Shown: one piece after another, positions 54,462 through 60,872 of the stretch | Position numbering within the stretch: the stretch's first letter is position 1 | Layout: the number at the start of each line of letters is the position of its first letter | NCBI GenBank assembly: GCA_934525625.1 | Contig: CAKSZL010000003.1 | Span: 227,912 to 291,911, forward strand | From: an uncultured Burkholderiaceae bacterium | GTDB lineage: Bacteria; Pseudomonadota; Gammaproteobacteria; Burkholderiales; Burkholderiaceae_B | DNA length: 64,000 bases | Direction: 5' to 3' | The notes under the pieces: generated by a model | Database searches by the model: none | What the model was told of the DNA's origin: nothing | What the model saw: the letters and a program-made list of their open reading frames with translations, nothing else | Position numbers and translations under genes: made by a program

Positions 54462-54890
54462 TCACAGTTCAAACGGGGCGAGATCCAGCGTCATGGCAAT
54501 CAGTCGGGCGCACTCCACGGCCTGCATGGCGAGTTCGCCAACTTCGGCGGATACCTGTTCAAGATGCAGGGTGCTGTAGCGTTTGGCGTAATAAGCGACA
54601 GCACGCAGGGCCAGCCGTGCCGCTTCGGCATCGTTGGCAATCAGCGCATGCACCCAGGCAGCCGAGAACTCGACATAGGCCACGCGGCGCAAGGCCTCGT
54701 CCGCAGCCAAGGGTGAGACGACAGGACGCAGGCCGAATTTGGCCAATTGCTCGGGCTTGTCCCAATCGATCAGCCGGTTGAAGTAGACACGCACGGCATG
54801 CCCGACGAACCACATCAGCTCTGCCGTCGGCGCGACGTTGATCAGCATCGTTGCGGCAAGCTGGGGATTCTGGTTGAGATCGAATTTCAT
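54462..54890 (-). CDS. Hypothetical protein of the ssb operon
   Basis: A 142-residue helical protein (DLNQNPQLAATMLINVAPTA, WFVGHAVRVYFNRLIDWDKP, AARLALRAVAYYAKRYSTLH). No signal peptide or membrane helix. Not recognised. It lies 42 bases downstream of ssb and 17 upstream of the glutaredoxin-like gene. Confidence 0.6.
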   Translation of the reverse strand: MKFDLNQNPQLAATMLINVAPTAELMWFVGHAVRVYFNRLIDWDKPEQLAKFGLRPVVSPLAADEALRRVAYVEFSAAWVHALIANDAEAARLALRAVAYYAKRYSTLHLEQVSAEVGELAMQAVECARLIAMTLDLAPFEL

Positions 54891-54932
54891 GATGGGTATC
54901 CAGGTAGGGGCGGGTTGCCCCGCCCGCATGGA

Positions 54933-55436
54933 TCAGAAAGGAATGTCGTCCAGGTCAGTGCCCGTCATGGGTGTCGGGTCAGCTGGGGTTTCCTTGGGCT
55001 GCGCGTCCTTGGCTTTGCCCTTGGCCCGACCGCGCCGTCCAGCGGCTTGCGGTGCGCTTTCGTCGGCCGAGGCCTGCGGCTGCTCGCCCTGCCCCGCCTC
55101 GCGCCCGCCGCCCAGCATTTGCATGTGCTCGGCGACGATTTCGGTCGTGTAGCGATCCTGGCCGTCCTGGCCTTGCCATTTGCGCGTCTTGAGACGGCCT
55201 TCGACGTAGATGGAACGGCCCTTGCGCAGGTATTCGCCGGCGATTTCGGCCAGGCGGTTGTAGAACACGACCCGATGCCATTCGGTTTCTTCGCGGCGAT
55301 CGCCGGTGTTTCTGTCCTTCCATTGCGACGTGGTGGCCAGGTTGATGGTGCACATCGCAGCCCCTTCCGGGCTGTAGCGCACTTCGGGTTCGCGCCCCAG
55401 GTTGCCGACGAGAATGACTTTGTTGACCGATGCCAT
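54933..55436 (-). CDS. ssb: Single-stranded DNA-binding protein
   Basis: A 167-residue SSB. The OB fold covers residues 1-110 ([59 protein letters not shown]), followed by a Gln/Ala/Lys linker and the acidic tip DLDDIPF that recruits partner proteins. Plasmid SSBs are made early in the recipient to protect entering DNA. It is first in the leftward operon and 40 bases from the second folded element. A tccttg/aaggag site precedes the ATG. Confidence 0.95.
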   Translation of the reverse strand: MASVNKVILVGNLGREPEVRYSPEGAAMCTINLATTSQWKDRNTGDRREETEWHRVVFYNRLAEIAGEYLRKGRSIYVEGRLKTRKWQGQDGQDRYTTEIVAEHMQMLGGGREAGQGEQPQASADESAPQAAGRRGRAKGKAKDAQPKETPADPTPMTGTDLDDIPF

Positions 55437-55475
55437 GACGTTTCTCCTTGAAAAAAGCGCTGTTGCGCAAAAAAA

Positions 55476-55969
55476 GCTGTTCCTGCTGACCTGGACTGGT
55501 GATTCCGAGCCCGGTTGTTAAATCGGAGTGACCAGGTAGGTGGGTGCTTCGGTAGTTGCCGCCCGTCCTGTTTCATCGTCGCCCTTGCCGATCTGAAGCT
55601 CGGGACGACACGATGGATAGGGGGAAGCTTTGTAAAAGCCGGCGCGGTTTGCCGGCTTTTATGAACCCCCCCTATCCAGCGGGGCGGCACGTGCTACTGT
55701 CGGCGGGTTTAGGGCGACGTTGAAACAGGACGGGCCACCCCAGCGACACCAGACTTGCCGGGACACGCCGGCTGCGCGGCGAGCGCCCCTTGCCGCGCCC
55801 CAAGGCGCGGCACCAACTGGCCGAAGGCCCCAGGCAAACGAAGTGCGCAGCGCCGGCGGCGCCGGCGCGAAGGCGTGAGGGATGGAAGCCCGCTAGGGGC
55901 GAGACAGGCCGCGGGCCTGGCTCGATGCGCAGCACGACAACCCGGCCCGAAGCAACGCGCAGGGACACG
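55476..55969 (-). ncRNA. 495-bp folded element, copy 2 (upstream of ssb)
   Basis: The second copy of the element at 50674-51169, in the same orientation. It keeps ACCTGG/CCAGGT, TGGATAGGGGG/CCCCCTATCCA, TAAAAGCCGGC/GCCGGCTTTTA (loop changed), TGCCGCGCC/GGCGCGGCA and GCGCCGGC/GCCGGCGC. In the 24-base stem, the middle changes from tcagtt to ttcat-type sequence while the opposite arm changes to match. One-base insertions shift any reading frame. Minus-strand transcription through it would give the ssb leader. Confidence 0.75.
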
Positions 55970-56077
55970 TCAATCAGGCTTTAGGGAAATTCAGTCCCGG
56001 CTGGGAGTATGTCCACCACAAAGGATGTAAAATGTACCGACGGTGATTGATCAAACCGCCGTACGAGGACTAACGAC

Positions 56078-56314
56078 ATGGCACAGAAAAAAGCACAATC
56101 CGCAGCAAAAACAGCCGCTCGCGCGCAGGTGAACATCCGTGCGGCGGGCGCTGGTCGTGTCGTGCGCCTGTCTGATCCAGACGTCAAGCCCCGCCTCAAG
56201 AAAACCGTAGCTGAAATCACATCCAGCAAAGAGAAATCGATCGAGTTTCTCCAACAGATAGGCATGCTGACCAGCAGCGGCAAACTGTCACGCAAGTACG
56301 GTGGTCGCCGATAA
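56078..56314 (+). CDS. Small basic protein, putative antitoxin partner of the 56318 gene
   Basis: A 78-residue protein, Lys/Ala-rich at the start (AQKKAQSAAKTAARAQVNIR), then VVRLSDPDVKPRLKKTVAEI and FLQQIGMLTSSGKLSRKYGG. No family recognised. It ends three bases before the next start, the spacing of a toxin-antitoxin or effector-partner operon. It is on the plus strand, against the leading-region trend, so it is likely a separate cargo insert. Confidence 0.55.
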   Translation: MAQKKAQSAAKTAARAQVNIRAAGAGRVVRLSDPDVKPRLKKTVAEITSSKEKSIEFLQQIGMLTSSGKLSRKYGGRR

Positions 56315-56317
56315 AGC

Positions 56318-56923
56318 ATGTGGGAGCTTTACAAACGTCGCCCTGGCATCGTGCTGGGCTTTCATGGCTGTGACGAGCAAGTCGGGGAATCGGTACTCGC
56401 TGGCAAGCGCAGTTTGGGCACTAGCACTAACGACTACGACTGGCTTGGTAACGGCGTATATTTTTGGGAAGGCAACCCTGCCCGAGCCCTGCACTTTGCC
56501 AAGCAAGCCACACAGAAAGATCAGCGGGTAACTCGCGGTAAAGTGCGTAAGCCATTTGTGATCGGTGCCATCATTGATCTTGGGTACTGCTGCAATCTGG
56601 TTGACTCTGATGCGCTTTCAGAGCTCAAAGTTGCCTATGACTATTTGGCAGAGATGGCCTCGAATGCTGGGGAAGCTGTCCCGGCAAATCGCGGTGCAGA
56701 TAATGATCTCAAAGCGCGTTTTCGAGATTGCTTGGTCATCGAAACCATGCATCGACTTCGTGAAACGGAAGAACTGCAGCCTTATGACACTGTCCGCTGC
56801 CCCTTTTGGGAAGGCGGGGAACTCTACCCCGGTGCAGGATTCACTACGCAGGCGCATATTCAAATCGCTGTGCGCACGCCCAAAAGTATCTTGGGATACT
56901 TCCGGCCAATCAAGCGGAACTGA
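56318..56923 (+). CDS. Putative ADP-ribosyltransferase-fold toxin
   Basis: A 201-residue protein. GIVLGFHGCDEQVGESVLAG and NDYDWLGNGVYFWEGNPARA place a histidine before glycine and a tyrosine in a GxYFWE context, matching the H-Y elements of the H-Y-E group of ADP-ribosyltransferases. A possible acidic residue is in YDTVRCPFWEGGELYPGAGF. Families of this look occur as toxin or defence effectors. The assignment rests on motif pattern only, and the target is unknown. A strong bidirectional terminator follows. Confidence 0.55.
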   Translation: MWELYKRRPGIVLGFHGCDEQVGESVLAGKRSLGTSTNDYDWLGNGVYFWEGNPARALHFAKQATQKDQRVTRGKVRKPFVIGAIIDLGYCCNLVDSDALSELKVAYDYLAEMASNAGEAVPANRGADNDLKARFRDCLVIETMHRLRETEELQPYDTVRCPFWEGGELYPGAGFTTQAHIQIAVRTPKSILGYFRPIKRN

Positions 56924-56928
56924 TGCAG

Positions 56929-56962
56929 AACAAGGGGGGCTACGCATGTAGCCCCCCTTGTT
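56929..56962. terminator. Bidirectional terminator between convergent genes
   Basis: A perfect 15-base stem (56929-56943 with 56948-56962) around loop gcat: AACAAGGGGGGCTAC pairs with GTAGCCCCCCTTGTT, followed by ttca on one side and preceded by gcag. It separates the ADP-ribosyltransferase-like gene from the convergent methylase-like gene and ends exactly at the latter's stop codon. Confidence 0.9.
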
Positions 56963-57883
56963 TCAAAAGAGCAGCATCTGGCCCGCTGCTGCAGCTGCTT
57001 GCGCGGCGCGCTTGGCGCTGCTGGGCAGTGCCAGGCTTTCCTTTATCTGTGCAGAGTCCTGCGGCTCGGACTGCGCTGCCACCGCATCGGATTCGGCGAC
57101 CACCTCTCCGAGGGATGTGCCACGCATAATCTCGCGCGCAGCTTGAATCGCCTCGTGCCGGCGCAGCCGCGACTCCCAGCCACCGAGCACGTGTGCCGGC
57201 GTGTACCAGTGCCCCCACTCCTTGCCCGACAATGCATCGCCGTGCACGATGACAGCGGGGATATGCAGCAAGGACAGCTGCAGGTAGGTCATGTGCACGC
57301 ATCGCGCATCGATATCGATAGCCGACACATGCAGCTGCTGCTGATAGTTCAACCCCGCTTCGCGCATCGCCTGCGCTGAGGCAATGATCATGCCTCCCGC
57401 ACCGCACGCCGGCTCCATGAGCTGCACAAGCTCCTGTGCCTTGGCACGCTCCTGCAGCTCCTTCCCGACACCCAGCATCTGACCCATCAGACGGGATACT
57501 TCGTATGGGGTGAAAAACTGGCCAGCACTCTCATTGCCCATATCCAGCATCATGAAAGTAGCGCCGAGCACGTCCCCGAAATCTCCTGTCTGCACGCGCA
57601 GTTCCCAGCATGCCACCAGATGCGCCAGGGCCTGAGCTAGCTGCTGCACTTCATCGGGCTGGTACTGCCCCACGATCTGCAGATAACGCTTCTCGCGAGG
57701 CTCAAATTGACGCTTGTCTACTGCGTTGGACATGGCGATGGCACTCATTTCCACCCAGTCGGCCCAGACCTTGGCGACGCTATGCCGCAGCGACAGTGCC
57801 CGCAATGCTTTGACGATGTGCTGTTGATGCTCGTCCGCTGTGTTGATGAATTTTCGCTGTTGTGCTTTGCTCGGCTTTGCCAT
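56963..57883 (-). CDS. N-6 DNA methylase-like protein without the NPP[YF] motif
   Basis: A 306-residue protein related to type I HsdM-like methylases. The HsdM N-terminal helical region (residues 40-100) is followed by QFFTPYEVSRLMGQMLG and the S-adenosylmethionine motif LMEPACGAGGMIIASAQAM. After YLQLSLLHIPAVIVHGDALS, where NPPY/F should come, the sequence reads SGKEWGHWYTPAHVLGGWES, so the catalytic motif is missing. It may bind SAM or DNA without methylating and serve in antirestriction. ATG at 57883 follows gggaga; a class II folded element lies just upstream. Confidence 0.7.
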   Translation of the reverse strand: MAKPSKAQQRKFINTADEHQQHIVKALRALSLRHSVAKVWADWVEMSAIAMSNAVDKRQFEPREKRYLQIVGQYQPDEVQQLAQALAHLVACWELRVQTGDFGDVLGATFMMLDMGNESAGQFFTPYEVSRLMGQMLGVGKELQERAKAQELVQLMEPACGAGGMIIASAQAMREAGLNYQQQLHVSAIDIDARCVHMTYLQLSLLHIPAVIVHGDALSGKEWGHWYTPAHVLGGWESRLRRHEAIQAAREIMRGTSLGEVVAESDAVAAQSEPQDSAQIKESLALPSSAKRAAQAAAAAGQMLLF

Positions 57884-57889
57884 GCTGTT

Positions 57890-58070
57890 CTCCCGATAGT
57901 TGATAAGGCGTGATTGCCCCGAACTTCGAGACACGCTGCAGCGCAGACATCAAGGAGGGCTTGTCCCCGGCCCGCGGCCGCAAGCGCCCGAAGGGCGCGC
58001 AGTCCTTGAGGTCGAGAACGGTGTGTCACAATGGGAGGAAGCAGGAACGCCCACCCCGGTGGGCTTGGCA
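57890..58070 (-). ncRNA. Class II folded element C (upstream of the methylase-like gene)
   Basis: Related to elements B and A. Plus-strand stems: GACAC/GTGTC (57930-57934 with 58023-58027), TCAAGGA/TCCTTGA (57950-57956 with 58003-58009), GGCC-cgc-GGCC (57969-57979), GCGCCC-gaa-GGGCGC (57984-57998). Shared linear words are ATTGCCC, GCAGCGCA, GGCCGCAAGCGC and GAGAAC. It lies directly upstream of the methylase-like start on the minus strand. Confidence 0.75.
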
Positions 58071-58091
58071 CGGCCTGGAGAGTTGAACGGG

Positions 58092-58125
58092 CAGACAACC
58101 AGCGGCATTACTTAGCAGGGACGGC
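58092..58125 (+). repeat. 34-bp direct repeat left of the NYN gene
   Basis: Begins cagacaaccag and ends cagggacggc. It matches 59345-59378 at 29 of 34 positions in the same orientation, and the two copies bracket the NYN gene. Confidence 0.65.
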
Positions 58126-58190
58126 TGCCCGCGCGTTGCCAGAACTGAGAATTTAGACGTTAGTCGCCATTATTGGAGAATGGAGAAGTC

Positions 58191-59315
58191 GTGGAATCAT
58201 CAGAACGAAAGCCAGATGCAGCTGCGTACCTGGATCAGCGTATAAAGGCCAGAGAAAAGTGGGAGACGCTTTTCAACGACAGGTCAAAAGTCGTCCGCCA
58301 CGCGATGACCATCGCCAACTCGACGATCAAGCCCCATGCCATACTGATTCTTGTGGACGCCCAAGGCGTCTACCTCGGCCTCCAAAAGTGGCTCTCCGAG
58401 AACAACGTACCGATGGACGATGGCGTGGTTCTTGCCAGTTTTGCTCAGCTGCAGCTAGAGCGAACGGCCCAGGAAATCGCAGCGCGCGTGGTGGCCACTC
58501 ATGCCGCGCCGGCTTACGACCTGACGAAGCTATTCGACTCAATAGAGATCGAGTACGTTGACGGAAAAGCATATTTGGGAAATGAGCCCAAGGTGGCGAG
58601 AGATGCCACCTACCTGGACATCTCGATGAGCTTTGAGATGTTCTATGCGCCGGCCCCACTGAAAAGGATTGAAGGTCTGCTTTTCAAGGCAGCCAGGGCA
58701 GGCAGCAGAGAGGCTAAAGAGCAGTTGAAAGAAGCAGCGTCGGGCATCATTTCCCCGAGGGGCGCCTTCAAACGGGATTACAAAGTTTATGATGACTTTG
58801 TGTCGCACCTCAAACAATCCGCCCTTCATGCCAGCTCCCAAGAAGGCTTTTTCAGCTTCTATGTCGGAGAGCGTGGGCTAAGCAACTTCGACGAAAAGGA
58901 GGTCGACACTCGGATTGTGGTGAGAGCAATGGATGCCCTTTACAACCAAGATGCTGATTCCTTGTGCATTGTTTCTTCCGACCAAGACTTTATGCCACTT
59001 CATTCAAGAGCTGAAGATTTTGGAATCAACACCTTTCAAGTTGACCTCTCGAAGTTCACCGAGCAGGACAGAGTAGGAAGAAAAATCAAGGAGCTGAATC
59101 ATAGATTCATCCAATGCGGCATCGATCCGAACTGGCCCCTGCAGGTACTGCTTCAAGGGCTCTCTGCACCGGCAATAGGCCACTTCGCGGACCATAACTA
59201 CAGCCGGTATGAGTGGAAGTCTCTGTGCGCCCTGCACAACAAGTTCAATGACGTAAAGATTGAATTGAGCAAAGATGAGAAAGGTAAACCTGCCATTCGT
59301 TTCCATCACCCGTGA
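58191..59315 (+). CDS. NYN-domain (LabA/PIN-like) protein
   Basis: A 374-residue protein. AILILVDAQGVYLGLQKWLS holds the first Asp of the NYN metal site, and FDEKEVDTRIVVRAMDALYN with SLCIVSSDQDFMPLHSRAED the second and third, the DUF88/LabA pattern of putative RNases. The C-terminal 70 residues are unassigned. Likely start is GTG at 58191 after ggaga; a TTG at 58173 is the alternative. It is AT-richer than its neighbours, on the opposite strand, and flanked by direct repeats, so it is probably an inserted cargo or defence gene. Confidence 0.7.
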   Translation: MESSERKPDAAAYLDQRIKAREKWETLFNDRSKVVRHAMTIANSTIKPHAILILVDAQGVYLGLQKWLSENNVPMDDGVVLASFAQLQLERTAQEIAARVVATHAAPAYDLTKLFDSIEIEYVDGKAYLGNEPKVARDATYLDISMSFEMFYAPAPLKRIEGLLFKAARAGSREAKEQLKEAASGIISPRGAFKRDYKVYDDFVSHLKQSALHASSQEGFFSFYVGERGLSNFDEKEVDTRIVVRAMDALYNQDADSLCIVSSDQDFMPLHSRAEDFGINTFQVDLSKFTEQDRVGRKIKELNHRFIQCGIDPNWPLQVLLQGLSAPAIGHFADHNYSRYEWKSLCALHNKFNDVKIELSKDEKGKPAIRFHHP

Positions 59316-59344
59316 ACTATTGCTCGATATTGATTCAATTTGAA

Positions 59345-59378
59345 CAGACAACCAGTGGCCTCACTTATCAGGGGCGGC
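59345..59378 (+). repeat. 34-bp direct repeat right of the NYN gene
   Basis: Begins cagacaaccag and ends caggggcggc; imperfect copy of 58092-58125. It starts 30 bases after the NYN stop codon. Confidence 0.65.
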
Positions 59379-59442
59379 GTTACGTGAACAGGCTGTCGCA
59401 GCAAAAAATAAAGGCCTGCGCCAGGCAGGCCTGCCCTCAAGC

Positions 59443-59859
59443 TCAGTCTATGAGCCGGTAAATCGCACGTGCGTCTTCATGCGCCGCAGCATACTCCCGC
59501 AACGCATAGAACCTGTCGATCAAGCTTTGCTCGTATTGCTCACTATTAATAACCTGATTCATCGCGAACAAGGTCGCAACGATTCCAGCAGCTTGCGCGC
59601 TGACATGCTCGCTGGAATAATTCATCGCCCAGCGTAGATGCATTTCCAACTGCTCTGTCGGTGCCATGAACATACCGCCGTTCGAGAGCTCGTAGAACGC
59701 CCAAAAACCGCCGGTGTATTCGGTGCACAAGCTGCCCATCCAGTCATACACCAGTTGCTCGCCAAGCATGAAGTGTTTGCCGAACAGCTTTGGGGTGAAT
59801 GCCAAACGCTCGTCCTCCGAGACAAGGGTCGCGGTGATCGTCGCATCGATGTGGCTCAT
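59443..59859 (-). CDS. klcA: ArdB/KlcA-family antirestriction protein
   Basis: A 138-residue protein. LVSEDERLAFTPKLFGKHFM, QLVYDWMGSLCTEYTGGFWA, FYELSNGGMFMAPTEQLEMH and the QAAGIVATLFAMNQVINSEQ helix match ArdB/KlcA, which block type I restriction without mimicking DNA. The ATG at 59859 follows aggag. Such proteins protect entering plasmid DNA. A class II folded element is just upstream. Confidence 0.88.
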   Translation of the reverse strand: MSHIDATITATLVSEDERLAFTPKLFGKHFMLGEQLVYDWMGSLCTEYTGGFWAFYELSNGGMFMAPTEQLEMHLRWAMNYSSEHVSAQAAGIVATLFAMNQVINSEQYEQSLIDRFYALREYAAAHEDARAIYRLID

Positions 59860-59867
59860 AAGTATCT

Positions 59868-60036
59868 CCTGTGTGTTGGGCAGGATTGCCCGACACGCCA
59901 GGTCCATGCCGCAGCGCAAGCGGTCAAGGGTCAAAGACGGCCACCAGGCCGCAAGCGCGCATAGCGCGCGCCGCCCTTTACCGCGAGAACGGCATGGAAC
60001 AATGGACGGGTCAGCAAGACTGCCCTCCCCGTCCCC
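59868..60036 (-). ncRNA. Class II folded element B (upstream of klcA)
   Basis: Plus-strand stems: TCCATGCCG/CGGCATGGA (59903-59911 with 59990-59998), GCGGT-c-AAGGG/CCCTT-t-ACCGC (59920-59930 with 59974-59984), GGCC-acca-GGCC (59939-59950), GCGCGC-ata-GCGCGC (59955-59969), plus the GGGCA-ggat-TGCCC hairpin near the gene. The stem sequences differ from elements A and C while pairing is kept. Confidence 0.78.
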
Positions 60037-60044
60037 TCACTTAC

Positions 60045-60572
60045 TCACATCAGCCCGGTCTCCGCCATTGAGTACGTCTTTCCGCCGGCAACGATGATGT
60101 GGTCCAGCAAATTGACATCCACGAGCACAAGCGCCCTTTTCAGGTGTGTCGTCAGTGTCACGTCTGCCTGGCTCGGCATCAGTGCTCCGCTTGGATGGTT
60201 GTGCGCGATGAAAACTGCCGCCGCATTGTGATGCAACGCAAGCTTCACGACCTCACGGGGATAAACAGTAGCTTGAGTCAATGTGCCCCGAAATGGTTCT
60301 TCGTAGGCAATGAACCCGTGCTGCGCATCAACAAAGATGATCGCAAACACCTCATGTTCTAGCACCTCATGTAGACGCAACGCGAACAGTTCTTTCACTT
60401 GAGCCGGTAAACGCAAAATCTCGCGCTGAACCGTTTTCTGGCCAGCCAGATCGGCTGCTTTGACGAGAATTTCTTTTGGCTGAGCCGGCCGCAAGCCGGC
60501 GCTGTCCATGACCAGGAACGTGCCAGCGGGCCAGTTGTTCTGAGCGGCGTAATCGAAAAGTGAATGCTGCAT
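60045..60572 (-). CDS. radC: RadC-family JAB-domain protein
   Basis: A 175-residue protein. The metal-binding JAB/MPN motif is in AAVFIAHNHPSGALMPSQAD, followed by LTTHLKRALVLVDVNLLDHI and the end SMAETGLM. It is the short RadC form typical of ICEs and plasmids. Proposed roles are metalloprotease or DNA processing; none is proven. It lies upstream of klcA with element B between, and element A precedes its own start. Confidence 0.88.
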   Translation of the reverse strand: MQHSLFDYAAQNNWPAGTFLVMDSAGLRPAQPKEILVKAADLAGQKTVQREILRLPAQVKELFALRLHEVLEHEVFAIIFVDAQHGFIAYEEPFRGTLTQATVYPREVVKLALHHNAAAVFIAHNHPSGALMPSQADVTLTTHLKRALVLVDVNLLDHIIVAGGKTYSMAETGLM

Positions 60573-60577
60573 GAGGT

Positions 60578-60745
60578 GTCTCCTTGAGCTTCGGGCGGGA
60601 TTGCCCGTCGCTCAACCGGCACGCAGCAGCGCAAGGCTCAAGGATGCCATCGGCACGGCCTGCTGGCCGCAAGCGCCGCAGGCGCGCAGTCCTTGAACCT
60701 GAGAACTGCGTGACACCCTGGGCGATGACAAGACCGCCCTGCCCC
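60578..60745 (-). ncRNA. Class II folded element A (upstream of radC)
   Basis: Plus-strand stems: TTGAGC/GCTCAA (60584-60589 with 60610-60615) enclosing CGGGC/GCCCG, CACGCAG/CTGCGTG (60620-60626 with 60706-60712), TCAAGGA/TCCTTGA (60638-60644 with 60690-60696), GGCC-tgct-GGCC (60657-60668), GCGCC-gca-GGCGC (60673-60685), and a distal GGGCG/CGCCC hairpin. The gene-proximal end lies within ten bases of the radC ATG and contains its ribosome site on the minus strand. Confidence 0.8.
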
Positions 60746-60758
60746 ACCTCTCCCCAAA

Positions 60759-60774
60759 TTCACGCATGCGTGAA
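60759..60774. promoter_or_regulatory. Palindromic ICE operator, parA copy 1
   Basis: TTCACGCATGCGTGAA is a perfect 16-base palindrome with the same CGCATGCG centre as the site 26 bases further right. Paired sites suit cooperative repressor binding over the parA-parB-korA promoter. Confidence 0.7.
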
Positions 60775-60782
60775 CCCCTCAT

Positions 60783-60802
60783 TTTTCTCGCATGCGAGAA
60801 AA
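60783..60802. promoter_or_regulatory. Palindromic ICE operator, parA copy 2
   Basis: A perfect 20-base palindrome of the form TTTTCTCGCATGCGAGAAAA. AT-rich tactttatttttactttattttag follows and probably contains the -10 region of the parA promoter. Confidence 0.7.
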
Positions 60803-60833
60803 CCCATTTACTTTATTTTTACTTTATTTTAGA

Positions 60834-60849
60834 CTGTGCATATGCACAG
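60834..60849. promoter_or_regulatory. Second type of palindrome in the parA leader
   Basis: CTGTGCATATGCACAG is a perfect 16-base palindrome lying 24 bases before the parA ATG, between the likely promoter and the ribosome site. It is unrelated to the CGCATGCG sites, so may bind ParA, ParB or another factor. Confidence 0.6.
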
Positions 60850-60872
60850 CATCAGCCCATCAGGAGCAACCC

